A stretch of DNA of 64,000 bases from assembly GCA_963759155.1 (NCBI GenBank), contig CAVWXX010000005.1:186001-250000 (forward strand), read 5' to 3'. The translations under genes were made by a program, and so were the position numbers. This stretch comes from SZUA-36 sp963759155 (GTDB lineage: Bacteria > Pseudomonadota > Gammaproteobacteria > Xanthomonadales > SZUA-36). The notes beneath the pieces are model-generated. The model was not told the origin of the DNA, searched no databases, and saw nothing but the letters and a program-made list of their open reading frames with translations. Positions 53,585-62,704 of this stretch are shown piece by piece (the stretch's first letter is position 1; each line of letters starts with the position of its first letter).

Positions 53585-54493
53585 ATGAGACAGCTCAACT
53601 TTCATCACCTCTACTATTTCTGGAGAGTCGCCAAAGAGGGCCACCTGACGCGCACAGCGCAACTGCTCCACGTCTCTCAATCCGCACTCTCCTCGCAGAT
53701 TCGACAGCTTCAGGACCGGCTCGGACATGAGCTCTTTTCCCGTGAGGGCCGGTCACTCGTTCTGACGGAGGTTGGGCATATCGTGCTCGAATACGCCGAA
53801 AGCATTTTCAGCCTGAGTAACGAGCTGCTCGCCCTGACTGAAAGCGGTGACCTGCAGCGCCTGGAGCGGCTACGCGTCGGATCAGTGGCCACCCTCTCGC
53901 GAAACTTCCAGGAAAACTTTCTGCGTCCGGTGATCGGAGAGTCAAAAGTAAAACTGGTCATGCGCTCGGCAAGCCTCGAAGAACTGCTTGAGTTGCTGCA
54001 TGTGCACAAACTGGACCTGATCCTTTCAAACCGCGCGGTCGCAGCAGACACATCCACACCGTGGCGTTGCCAGCAAATCGCCGAGCAGTGCGTGTGTATC
54101 GTCGGACCGCCGGGCAAGGCAGCAAAGCAGTTTCGCTTCCCGCAGGATTTGAAGAAATACCTGCTGCTCCTTCCGGGCCCCAGCAGCGACATTCGTAGCC
54201 AGTTTGATATGTTGTGCGAGCAGCACGGCGTTGAGATCTCCCCCTATGCAGAAGTCGACGACATGGCCATGCTACGTTTGCTGGCGCGCGACTCAGGCGG
54301 CCTCACCGTTGTTCCGGAAGTCGTCGTGCAGGATGAACTGGAGAGCGGCAAGCTTGATAAATACTTTGTCCTGAATAACGTAGCGGAGCGCTTTTACGCC
54401 ATCACCTCCAAACGCCACTTCGAGCTTGTAGCGCTCAAGAACCTACTGGAGAAATCCCAGCAAAGTGTTGCCGCTGCAAACCAGCCAGGCTGA
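53585..54493 (+). CDS. LysR-family regulator, NhaR-like, of the dab operon
   Basis: The 302-residue protein has an N-terminal winged helix (NFHHLYYFWRVAKEGHLTRT, then LHVSQSALSSQIRQLQDRLG) and a LysR effector domain. The start resembles NhaR, a regulator of sodium/proton antiporters. Its position divergent from dabB is the usual place for a CO2- or ion-responsive DAB regulator, and it could also respond to sodium or pH for the Mrp operon. Effector unknown. Confidence 0.87.
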   Translation: MRQLNFHHLYYFWRVAKEGHLTRTAQLLHVSQSALSSQIRQLQDRLGHELFSREGRSLVLTEVGHIVLEYAESIFSLSNELLALTESGDLQRLERLRVGSVATLSRNFQENFLRPVIGESKVKLVMRSASLEELLELLHVHKLDLILSNRAVAADTSTPWRCQQIAEQCVCIVGPPGKAAKQFRFPQDLKKYLLLLPGPSSDIRSQFDMLCEQHGVEISPYAEVDDMAMLRLLARDSGGLTVVPEVVVQDELESGKLDKYFVLNNVAERFYAITSKRHFELVALKNLLEKSQQSVAAANQPG

Positions 54494-54573
54494 TATATAC
54501 AAAATAGCGCGATCTGAAACGTTGTCATATCGAGAAGTGCTTGTTAGCACTCCCACATTGGATTTGCAGATCA

Positions 54574-54837
54574 TCAACTGTCGTTAAGCTTGCGGAGTTC
54601 GGCGAGAATCTCTCTCGAATTGTCGGCCGCATCCACGGCAGCACTGATAAGCTGGGCGACGGCAAGCGCCAGAACCCCAACGATGATCCCGGACATCGCC
54701 GGCAGAAAGTTGTAACTCAGCATATCGTTGAAATACGACGAAATTAATCCCAGAACACCAGCTGCCAGGTATAGCCAACCGATGACCGTGATGACGTTGG
54801 CAAAAAGCCTTGCCCTTGCGTAGTGCGTTTTTTCCAT
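54574..54837 (-). CDS. Small two-helix membrane protein
   Basis: ATG 54837 (MEKTHYARARLFANVITVIG) gives 87 residues with two membrane helices and a charged C-terminal tail (DAADNSREILAELRKLND). The open frame to 54873 adds 12 residues. It is not a recognised family. It is convergent with the LysR gene. Confidence 0.6.
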   Translation of the reverse strand: MEKTHYARARLFANVITVIGWLYLAAGVLGLISSYFNDMLSYNFLPAMSGIIVGVLALAVAQLISAAVDAADNSREILAELRKLNDS

Positions 54838-54907
54838 TTTTCTTGCTCCTGCTGCTCCTACCTTGTCTACCAAGGAAAGGTACTTAGTCAGAATGGCTAA
54901 CCTCCAA

Positions 54908-55153
54908 TCACGGCGGATTACTTATATTTTCCCCAGGAACTTTCTCGACCTCATCACCGGTCTTTTTTCTGAAGCTCGCCAGAAGCATCGCAACAAGCCC
55001 CATTATCACTTCATCGGCCAGTGGCAACACATCCGGAATAAACAGGTTAGCCACGAACAACACCGTTGTAAGTAAAAACAGGTAGGGGAATCGCAGACGC
55101 GAAGCCCAGCGTACAAAAACACCCGCAATGCCACCGCGCATCAATTTACCCAT
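54908..55153 (-). CDS. Small DUF6116-like membrane protein
   Basis: An 81-residue protein with the segment VFVRWASRLRFPYLFLLTTV and a second helix ADEVIMGLVAMLLASF, the general form of DUF6116 proteins. Function unknown. AGGAG lies 7 bases before ATG 55153, which supports that start over the in-frame ATG at 55141. Confidence 0.55.
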   Translation of the reverse strand: MGKLMRGGIAGVFVRWASRLRFPYLFLLTTVLFVANLFIPDVLPLADEVIMGLVAMLLASFRKKTGDEVEKVPGENISNPP

Positions 55154-55516
55154 TTCAAACTCCTGCTGATTGACAACAAAACTTCACATCGAATTATACC
55201 GTTCTCACACGCATTTTCGTCAGTTGTCAGGTAGTGACTCACCCGGCTGATGTATTTTCCTGGGGCACTCTTATTTAGTCGATGGACACAAGCGTCAGCT
55301 ACTGGCAGGGGATGGAGGATGTCTTCGACGCAGAAACCGGCACAGCGAAAGGACGTGGCAATCATGGGGCTGGCCGGACATGAGCAGCGAAGTTTCGCTG
55401 AGCAACGAATCCGCCTACAATGCACTTAAGCAGTTTCTGCCACAATCAGCCTTATCCCGACTCCACCTAAAGGCGTGATGAGGATACCTTCAGCGCGTAT
55501 TAGTACGGTATTGACC
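55154..55516. other. 360-bp intergenic region
   Basis: A 33-codon frame from ATG 55282 on the plus strand and a 94-codon frame on the minus strand look non-coding. No repeats or hairpins of note. It must contain divergent promoters for the small membrane protein and the S1-domain gene; no clear boxes were found. Confidence 0.35.
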
Positions 55517-56719
55517 ATGTCCAACTCAGAAAACTTCGAAGATCTATTGGCCCAGTTCGATGAATCCCAACCGGCACGGAAGCAGACAGAGCCAGATGTC
55601 GGCGACCGCGTGCAAGGCACTATCGTTAGCATTGGCGAAGAGCACGCCTATATCGACCTTGGCTTCAAGTCCGAGGGAGTTATGGATATCGACGTGTTAA
55701 AGAACGAAGCGGGAGAATTGACCGCGAAGATCGGTGACAAGGTCGAGTCCACGGTGACAAGCAAGGACAAAGAGACCGGTGCACTGGTCCTCGGCACCCA
55801 ACATGGAATCAAGGCCCACGACCTATCAGGACTGCAGGACGCTTACAGTCAGGGACTGCCGGTCGCGGGTCGGGTAACCGGCGTCACCAAGGGTGGCGTC
55901 GAAGTAGAGATCGCCGGTCAGCGCGCCTTCTGCCCGGCATCGCAGATCGACATTCACTTTGTCGAAGACCTGTCTGAGTTAAGCGGCCAGCGGCTGGATT
56001 TCCGTATCACGAAGTTCGAGGGTGGGCGGCGCCCGAATCTTGTGCTATCCAGGCGCGCGATACTCGAAGAGGAGCAGCGCGAACGAGCCGTACAAATTCG
56101 AGCCATGTTGGAGGTCGGAGCGACCCTGCCCGGTAAGGTCACGTCGCTGCAGAATTATGGTGCCTTCGTCGATCTCGGCGGTATCGAGGGCATGATCCAT
56201 ATCAGCGAGCTGTCTTTCGCCCGGCTCGACCACCCGAACGAGATGCTCCACGAGGGACAGGAGCTTGAAGTGGTTGTACTGCGGATCGAGAAGACGGACA
56301 ACCCAAAGCGGCCGGAGAAAATTGCCTTGTCACTGCGTGCCCTGGCGAAGGACCCCTGGCAGGAGGCGTCAGCGGCTTATGCCGTCGGCACCAGGGTCAG
56401 TGGGACCATCAGCCGAGTGGAACCTTTTGGCGCCTTTGTCGAGCTGACCCCGGGCATTGACGGACTGGCTCACATTAGCGAACTCGGTGCCGACAAACGC
56501 GTGAATCACCCAAGTGAGGTCGTCAAGATCGGTGACAAAGTCGAGGCGACTGTACTTGGCGTCGACATCGAAAAGCGGCGCATCAGTCTTTCACTGGATG
56601 AAAATAAGGCCGCCGAGGCTGGGGTAAACATCGAGCAATACAAGCAGAAGCCGAAAGAAGAAGGCGCCATGGGCAGCTTCGGCGAGCTGTTACAGCAGAG
56701 TATGAAAAAGCAGAAATAG
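55517..56719 (+). CDS. RNA-binding protein with four S1 domains
   Basis: ATG 55517 (MSNSENFEDLLAQFDE) gives 400 residues; the frame opens 14 residues earlier. Four S1 OB-fold domains lie at about 26-95, 112-180, 198-268 and 287-360; the last two have the typical LQNYGAFVDLGGIEGMIHIS and VEPFGAFVELTPGIDGLAHI. It resembles ribosomal protein S1 but is shorter than the six-domain RpsA, so it is probably an accessory S1-like protein acting on mRNA or ribosomes. It stands alone. Confidence 0.85.
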   Translation: MSNSENFEDLLAQFDESQPARKQTEPDVGDRVQGTIVSIGEEHAYIDLGFKSEGVMDIDVLKNEAGELTAKIGDKVESTVTSKDKETGALVLGTQHGIKAHDLSGLQDAYSQGLPVAGRVTGVTKGGVEVEIAGQRAFCPASQIDIHFVEDLSELSGQRLDFRITKFEGGRRPNLVLSRRAILEEEQRERAVQIRAMLEVGATLPGKVTSLQNYGAFVDLGGIEGMIHISELSFARLDHPNEMLHEGQELEVVVLRIEKTDNPKRPEKIALSLRALAKDPWQEASAAYAVGTRVSGTISRVEPFGAFVELTPGIDGLAHISELGADKRVNHPSEVVKIGDKVEATVLGVDIEKRRISLSLDENKAAEAGVNIEQYKQKPKEEGAMGSFGELLQQSMKKQK

Positions 56720-56847
56720 GCGGTCAACACCGGCAAGGTCGACCATCAATCTCCGAGCAATTATGAAAGGAAGAAAGTTGTTGCTTAAACCACTGTCCGA
56801 AAAGAGCGGGTTACCTCACCCATAACTTTAAACACCCGCTGCTTGTG

Positions 56848-58224
56848 TTAATTTCCCCAGGTGTAGCTAACCTGGAAGTCGAACTGGTCGGTGGTCAGCA
56901 GGAGGTTTTGATTTGGGTCTAGCTGGTTGGCATTCTCGATGGACTCCTCTTCTGAATACATAAAAGAGAAGCTCAGTTCGCGGCCATTTTTCATTCTGTA
57001 GCTGAAGCCTGCTGTGTAATGTGCTTCTGTCAGGCTGACCATCAGGATATTGAAAAAATTTTCACCGCCAGGGGTGGGTTGATCACTGGAGCCGAAGCCG
57101 GCTCGCAGGGTCCACTTGTCGGATACATCCCAACTGGCGCCAACGTTGTAGACGCCTACATCGTCCCAGGCAAAACCGGGGCCGTTTTTGCCACCCAGAC
57201 AGCTGCTTAAATCGGTGCCACCCAGGCCGGTCGTCGGGCAGTCATAAATGTTTGTGAATGAGTTACCCAATGCGTCGATATTCGAATAAAAAATCTTTTG
57301 TAAATCCGCATTGAAGGTCAAATCATCAACCGGGCTCCAGCTTACACCCAGCCTCAACCAGGCAGGAATATCAATGTCGCCGCCTTTGGCGAACAGATCG
57401 GCGTACTTGTTTGCAGAGCCTACATTGATTTCTGACTGGTACATGATGCCGGCGCTGAAGTGCTCACCAAACTGCCGGTGTAAACCAACTTTCAATCCGA
57501 TGCCGTAATTTGTGTCGAGGCGGTTGCCGGTAAGTTTATCCGGAAAAATTGATCCGTCACTGGCAGCAAAAGTTTCCGTATATTTCGCCAGTCCACCTGT
57601 ACCCTTAGCCCTGACACTTTGCGCTGCAAGTACCGCGGATACACCAAAAGAAGTCTCTTTGCCCCACATTTTGGCCCAGGTGACATCAACAAAACCCTGC
57701 ACCAGTTTCATGCCGGTTTTATTTTCACCATAAACGCCTGGAAGCGTTGAGACTCCCAGAGGCCCATCGCCATCCGGGTCAAATGTCGCACTGCCACCTG
57801 GATATGACGTGGCAATACCACTGCGCATATAAACCGCCCAGGCAAACGCCGAATTGTTTTTCAGTTGCCGGGTTTGCGCCACTTCCGGCGTTATATACAG
57901 GTCACTGTCGCTATCAATATCAAATGGGCCGATGGTAAATGTATCATTCTCACCTTTGCTGCCTTCACCAAAGCTTGAGACATTGCGGTTGGGCATGAAT
58001 ACCGAAACGCCAATACCCATTTTGTCACCAAGAAACACCGCGACCGCAGGATTCATGACGATGGAAATCGCATCTTCCGGATTGGCCATTCCAGCGCCAC
58101 CCATGGCCTTGCTCTTGGCGCCGATTCCATGTGGAAAGTAACCATTTGTGGCAAATGCTGACTGGTTGATTAAGAACACCGCAAGTATGCAGAGAACACC
58201 CAACGGATGCCTGGTGATTGTCAT
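56848..58224 (-). CDS. OmpP1/FadL family outer membrane protein
   Basis: The 458-residue protein has a signal peptide (LCILAVFLINQSAFA), then the FadL hatch signature ATNGYFPHGIGAKSKAMGGA and GAGMANPEDA, and a beta-barrel ending in an aromatic-rich C-terminal strand (FQVSYTWGN). FadL members let hydrophobic compounds cross the outer membrane. It is upstream of nothing on its strand and has its own promoter. Whether it is linked to the alginate operon is unclear. Confidence 0.87.
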   Translation of the reverse strand: MTITRHPLGVLCILAVFLINQSAFATNGYFPHGIGAKSKAMGGAGMANPEDAISIVMNPAVAVFLGDKMGIGVSVFMPNRNVSSFGEGSKGENDTFTIGPFDIDSDSDLYITPEVAQTRQLKNNSAFAWAVYMRSGIATSYPGGSATFDPDGDGPLGVSTLPGVYGENKTGMKLVQGFVDVTWAKMWGKETSFGVSAVLAAQSVRAKGTGGLAKYTETFAASDGSIFPDKLTGNRLDTNYGIGLKVGLHRQFGEHFSAGIMYQSEINVGSANKYADLFAKGGDIDIPAWLRLGVSWSPVDDLTFNADLQKIFYSNIDALGNSFTNIYDCPTTGLGGTDLSSCLGGKNGPGFAWDDVGVYNVGASWDVSDKWTLRAGFGSSDQPTPGGENFFNILMVSLTEAHYTAGFSYRMKNGRELSFSFMYSEEESIENANQLDPNQNLLLTTDQFDFQVSYTWGN

Positions 58225-58461
58225 GAATGTATCCTAAAAAAATTACTTTTGAAGGAAAACATTATTACACAATTCATTCTCCTGAATGACATAAAAGGAA
58301 AAAGTCAGGGAAAGAGTCGAAAGGAAAGAGTCCAGACACCCATGTCGATGACTCGGGCAACATGTATGAAACGGGAGCACGACATTGAGATTGAAACTTG
58401 AGAATAGTGAGAAAAGGAACCGGATACATTTGCCGTTCTTCGAACCCAAAATGCAGAAAGT

Positions 58462-58502
58462 AAAATCGGCTTGTCACGCAGAGAGCGCGTCAAGCCGATT
58501 TT
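58462..58502. terminator. Bidirectional terminator hairpin after the alginate operon
   Basis: AAAATCGGCTTG at 58462-58473 pairs with CAAGCCGATTTT at 58491-58502, a perfect 12-base stem ending in A and T tracts, so it can work on either strand. It lies 48 bases past the stop codon of the beta-hydroxyacid dehydrogenase, the last gene of the minus-strand operon. Confidence 0.75.
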
Positions 58503-58550
58503 AGAAATGTAAGGTCAGAGCCTGAACTCAGCCTTCAAGTATCGTTCGAA

Positions 58551-59429
58551 TTACTTCTCCAGCTTCAGAAAGTAGTCCATGATTTCCGGCACATTGCCGT
58601 TACCCATGCCAGCAGCGACAGCTGCCTGGAGGTTAGCTGAGGTACCTTCAGCAATTTGGGATTCTGTACCCAAATCCTTAACCATCTCCAGGAAATAACC
58701 CAGGTCCTTATTGGCATTGTTGATTGAAAAACCCAGATCGCTTACACCATCAACTGCGTAGTTTTTACAAAACTGCATGAAGGGCGAATTGGATGGGCCT
58801 GTCGACATGATCTCCCAAAGCTGCTGGCGGTCAACACCGGCAAGGTCGGCCACAGCGAAAGCTTGTGACATCGCTGCAACGGTCGTCATACCCATGAAGT
58901 TGTTGATCAGCTTGGTGGTGTGACCGGCACCGAGTGCTCCAAGATAGAATACATTTTCGCCTTGCATATCAAGTATCGGCTTGACCTTGTCGAAGGTTGC
59001 CTGGTCGCCGGATGCCATGATGTTGAGCAAGCCGTCTTTGGCATGGGCGGGTGTACGGCCCAGTGGCGCATCGATCATGCCTGCACCCTTCTTGGCAAGG
59101 TCTGCACCGATCTTGCGGGTAGAGGCCGGGATCGAGGTTCCAAAATCAATCAAAACCGCGCCTTCCTTGATGCCGGCCAAAATGCCGTCTTCGCCATAAA
59201 CAAGCATTTCAACGACCTTGGAGGTGGTAAGGCAAAGCATCACGATGTCACTTGCTGCAGCCAGTTCCCTGGCTGAGGCAGCCGTGGTGGCGCCGCGGGC
59301 AACGACCGTTGCAACGGCTTCCTTGTTGAGGTCCATTACAACCAGCTGAAAGCCTTTGTTCTGTAAGTTTTCGACCATGTTGCTGCCCATAAGGCCAAGA
59401 CCGATGAATCCGATAACAGGTTTTGTCAT
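58551..59429 (-). CDS. Beta-hydroxyacid dehydrogenase family reductase (tartronate semialdehyde/DEH reductase type)
   Basis: The 292-residue protein has the cofactor motif GFIGLGLMGSNMVENL, the substrate motif DAPLGRTPAHAKDG and the catalytic Lys in GHTTKLINNFMG. It is annotated in many genomes as 2-hydroxy-3-oxopropionate reductase. In alginate operons such proteins can reduce DEH to KDG, a task also assigned to SDRs, so two reductase candidates exist here. It follows the MFS gene after a REP hairpin. Confidence 0.85.
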   Translation of the reverse strand: MTKPVIGFIGLGLMGSNMVENLQNKGFQLVVMDLNKEAVATVVARGATTAASARELAAASDIVMLCLTTSKVVEMLVYGEDGILAGIKEGAVLIDFGTSIPASTRKIGADLAKKGAGMIDAPLGRTPAHAKDGLLNIMASGDQATFDKVKPILDMQGENVFYLGALGAGHTTKLINNFMGMTTVAAMSQAFAVADLAGVDRQQLWEIMSTGPSNSPFMQFCKNYAVDGVSDLGFSINNANKDLGYFLEMVKDLGTESQIAEGTSANLQAAVAAGMGNGNVPEIMDYFLKLEK

Positions 59430-59481
59430 GTCTGACTCCTAAAAGATGTTCGTTTGTATTTAAAAATTAAAAAAGAAAATT

Positions 59482-59538
59482 TGGGGTCAGAGTAAAGTGC
59501 CAGAGTGAAACTCACTCTGGCACTTTACTCTGACCCCA
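59482..59538. repeat. Perfect 27-bp-arm palindrome (REP-type hairpin)
   Basis: Arms beginning TGGGGTCAGAGTAAAGTGCC and their exact complement are separated by three bases (AAC). It lies between the MFS gene and the reductase of the alginate operon. The GGGGTCAGAGT core is of the type associated with REP elements and RAYT transposases. As RNA it forms a very stable hairpin that could stop or stabilise transcripts. No RAYT gene is in the window. Confidence 0.75.
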
Positions 59539-59553
59539 TCACACTAACCATCC

Positions 59554-60852
59554 TCAGTGCTTGGGCTTCAATCGCTCGACTGTTGGAATAAGAATCCAAA
59601 CAGACAACATGGCAATGATGGCCAGGGAAGCTCCGATGACAAAGGCTGGCGAATAGTTACCGTCAGCGGTCAACCACGGCACCAGTGAGGTCAGGCCGAC
59701 AGCGCCGAGTTTGGCAGCCATACCTGAAAAACCAGCAAGCGTGCCAACCGTTTTTCCGCTGAATAAGTCACTCGGTAGTGTCTGAACATTACCGATAGCG
59801 GTTTGAAAGCCAAACAGAATCACAGCCATGATAAGCACGGCTATAACAGGTGCACCCGGATTCGCCATGGCCAGCAGAGCAGGCAACATAATAAGACAAC
59901 CCAAAGAAATGGTGAGCTTGCGGGTTTTATTGACATTCCAGCCTGCCTTCATGCGATTTTGTGCCAAAAGACCACCAAACCATGCGCCGAACATGGCGCC
60001 AACATAAGGTACCCAACCGTATAACCCAATGGATTTCACATCCATTCCATAGACTTCGTTTAAGTAAATAGGTATCCAGAAAACAAACAACCACCAGATG
60101 GGGTCGATGGCTGCGGAGGCGATAATGACACCCCAGCTTTGCTTATGTGAAAGTACCTGGGCTGTTGTAGGGTCGTACTCATCCTCATCAGAATCATCAT
60201 CAGTTTCTTCGGGTTTCTGACCGGTTAAAATGTACTCACGCTCTTCATCAGTGAGCCAGGGGTGAGTCTTTGGCGGTGCCTTAACCAGGATTACCCAGGG
60301 GATGAGCCATAATAAACCGATCAAACCCACAATAATAAAGATCATTTTCCAACTGAAAAAAACCGTCAGGTAGGCGATTAACGGAATTGAGATAATACCG
60401 CCGATGGCCGCACCCGAATTGAAGATACCCTGAGCCAGGGCCCGCTCCTTGGTGGGGAACCACTCGGCGTTACTCTTGGCTGCACCTGGCCAGTTACCGG
60501 CCTCTGCCACACCCAGGATGGACCGGAAGATACTCAAGCTGATAACACCTTGTGCTACTGCGTGAAGCGCTGTTGCAATTGACCAGACACCGATGGCCAG
60601 TACAAAACCCATTCGTGTACCAACCCAGTCAAATATCTTGCCGAATATGGCCTGACCAAAAGCATAGGAAAATACGAAGATAATTGAGATATTCGCGTAT
60701 ATCTGCTTACGCTCCAAAGCCGACTCATCGGGGAACAAATCCACTACAATTTCCGGCCACAGCACGCTAAGCGATTGACGATCGATATAGTTGATAACGG
60801 TTGCAAGCGCGATTAATGCGATCACCCACCAACGTAAGTTTTTAAGTTTCAT
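59554..60852 (-). CDS. MFS hexuronate transporter (ExuT-like)
   Basis: The protein has 12 membrane segments with the major facilitator pattern: INYIDRQSLSVLWPEIVVDL near helix 1, VGTRMGFVLAIGVWSIATAL, and GVAEAGNWPGAAKSNAEWFP, the ExuT/anion-cation symporter signature. The central loop is acidic (ETDDDSDEDEYDP). In alginate operons it imports the unsaturated uronate or DEH. ATG 60852 (MKLKNLRWWVIAL) is preferred over the frame opening at 60873. Confidence 0.87.
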   Translation of the reverse strand: MKLKNLRWWVIALIALATVINYIDRQSLSVLWPEIVVDLFPDESALERKQIYANISIIFVFSYAFGQAIFGKIFDWVGTRMGFVLAIGVWSIATALHAVAQGVISLSIFRSILGVAEAGNWPGAAKSNAEWFPTKERALAQGIFNSGAAIGGIISIPLIAYLTVFFSWKMIFIIVGLIGLLWLIPWVILVKAPPKTHPWLTDEEREYILTGQKPEETDDDSDEDEYDPTTAQVLSHKQSWGVIIASAAIDPIWWLFVFWIPIYLNEVYGMDVKSIGLYGWVPYVGAMFGAWFGGLLAQNRMKAGWNVNKTRKLTISLGCLIMLPALLAMANPGAPVIAVLIMAVILFGFQTAIGNVQTLPSDLFSGKTVGTLAGFSGMAAKLGAVGLTSLVPWLTADGNYSPAFVIGASLAIIAMLSVWILIPTVERLKPKH

Positions 60853-60949
60853 TATCTTTATTCCTCTGGGCAATCATCAGATCATTAATCGTTATTGATA
60901 AGATCATTTTGTAAGCGCCATGCTATCTGTCAGAAGCCAGTCAAACAGC

Positions 60950-61979
60950 TTAACGCTGGACCCGTCCTGAGGCGTCTCCGCCCATCAGTTTTTCAGCTTC
61001 TGCTACGGTAACGCGATTGAAGTCACCGGAAATTGAATGCTTCAGACAACTGGCGGCCACTGCAAAATTCAGTGAATCATTGCGGTCTTCATAGGCGTTG
61101 AGACCGTAAATCAGGGCCGATGCAAAGCTGTCGCCACCACCTACACGATCAATAATATCAGTTATTTCGTATTTTCTAGAATGATAAAAACCAGACTTGT
61201 CACGCATACAGGCCGACCAGCCATTGGTGTCTGCACTTCTTGATTCACGCAGGGTAATGGCGATGGTCGACATGTTGGGAAACACTTCCAGGACCTTGCT
61301 GCTGAGTGCCTCGTACTTGGCGATCTCAAGCTCACCACTTTCGACATGTACACCGGCCGAAATGCCAAGTGACTTCTGGCAATCTTCTTCATTGGCAATG
61401 CCAACGTCAACGTACTTCACCAGTTCGTTCATGACTTCCGGTGCAGATTTGCCGTATTTCCACAACTTGCCACGGAAATTGAAATCACAGGAAACCGTGA
61501 CGCCGCGTTCCTTGGCAGCCTTGACCGCCTCGAGACTGAGGTCGGCAGCAGATTGGCTCAATGCAGGGGTGATACCGGTAATGTGAAACCACTTGGCATC
61601 CTTGAACACTTCATCCCAATCGAAATCACCAGGGCCACATTCACATATTGACGATGCCGCACGATCATAGACGACCTTGGATGCGCGCTGGTTGGCGCCG
61701 GTCTCAAGGTAGTAAATACCGACACGGTCACCGGAGCGGCGAATCTTGGTTGTATCCACACCAAAACTGCGCACTTCACGGATGGCACACTCACCGATAT
61801 CGTTATCCGGAAGCGCCGTGACAAATACGGCATCAAGACCATAATTGGCCAGGGCAACCGCAACATTGGCTTCACCACCACCGAAAGTGGCCTCAAACGA
61901 AGGTGATTGGAAAAAGCGCTCATGACCTGCTTGTCTTGAGCCGTAACATGATTTCACCAAAGGTAACGAATTTAGACAT
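60950..61979 (-). pseudogene. kdgK: 2-keto-3-deoxygluconate kinase KdgK with one-base frameshift near its start
   Basis: KdgK phosphorylates KDG. The true start is ATG 61979 (MSKFVTFGEIMLRLKT), two bases after the eda stop, but this frame meets a stop after about 20 codons. The rest continues in the next frame as GHERFFQSPSFEATFGGGEA and on through the PfkB domain, with the catalytic DRVGGGDSFASALIYG. The 1030-base span is one base more than 343 codons; an extra A near 61928-61931 (ACAAGCA for ACAGCA) explains it. If real, the product is lost unless an internal start is used; it may also be a sequence error. Confidence 0.85.
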
Positions 61980-61981
61980 GA

Positions 61982-62629
61982 TTAATTCCTGGCTTTTTTA
62001 GCAATAGCGACAGCTTCAGCTGCCAGATCTGTAATGATTTGATAGTTGCCTTCAGCAATGGCTGACTTGGGTGTTAACCAACTGCCGCCACAGGCAAGAA
62101 CCTGGGGCAAAGCAAGATAGTCAGCCAGGTTTGCGGCCGATACACCACCGGTGGGCATAAACTTCACATCCCGGAAAACCGAACCCAGCGCCTTGATCAT
62201 CGCAGGCCCTCCCACCAGTGAGGCAGGAAAGAGTTTCATGGAGCGCAAGCCCATATTCCAGGCATTCTGTGCTTCAGAAGCGGTGGCCACACCCGGGAAA
62301 ATGGGTAGCCGGGCTGATTCCGCGTACTCTACGACCGGTGCATAAAGACCGGGTGATACGATGAACTGGGCACCAGCAAAAACCACTTCCGCCGCCTGGC
62401 GATCAGAAAGCACCGTACCCGCACCGACGATGGCTTCAGGCACGGCCTTGACGATTTCACCAAGACACTCGACCGCAGAACTCGTACGTAGAACGACCTC
62501 GATGACAGTCAGTCCACCCGCCACCAGGGCCTGTGTGGTTTTAATGGCAGTTTCCGGATCATCCGGAACAACCAGCGGCACCACGGGTGCCGCAGCAAGT
62601 CTATTCAATAAATCTTGATTCACATTCAC
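61982..62629 (-). CDS. eda: KDPG/KHG aldolase
   Basis: Eda cleaves 2-keto-3-deoxy-6-phosphogluconate to pyruvate and glyceraldehyde-3-phosphate. The 215-residue protein has the catalytic Glu region LTVIEVVLRT, VGAGTVLSDRQ, and the Schiff-base Lys in GLRSMKLFPASLVGG. The C-terminal GGVSAANLADYLAL binds phosphate. It lies two bases before kdgK and downstream of the SDR. Confidence 0.93.
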   Translation of the reverse strand: MNVNQDLLNRLAAAPVVPLVVPDDPETAIKTTQALVAGGLTVIEVVLRTSSAVECLGEIVKAVPEAIVGAGTVLSDRQAAEVVFAGAQFIVSPGLYAPVVEYAESARLPIFPGVATASEAQNAWNMGLRSMKLFPASLVGGPAMIKALGSVFRDVKFMPTGGVSAANLADYLALPQVLACGGSWLTPKSAIAEGNYQIITDLAAEAVAIAKKARN

Positions 62630-62704
62630 AAAATCAGTCCTCCAGGTGCCTGTCTGATTTGACAGATCGTAACGATCATATTCATTCAGACAGGCTCCTC
62701 AATA

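Noticed and set aside
49433..54493. A full CO2-concentrating or autotrophic system
   Set aside because: DabAB is present but there is no RuBisCO, carboxysome shell or phosphoribulokinase gene in the window.
54537..54550. Terminator after the LysR gene
   Set aside because: The stem is six pairs with no T-tract; too weak to call.
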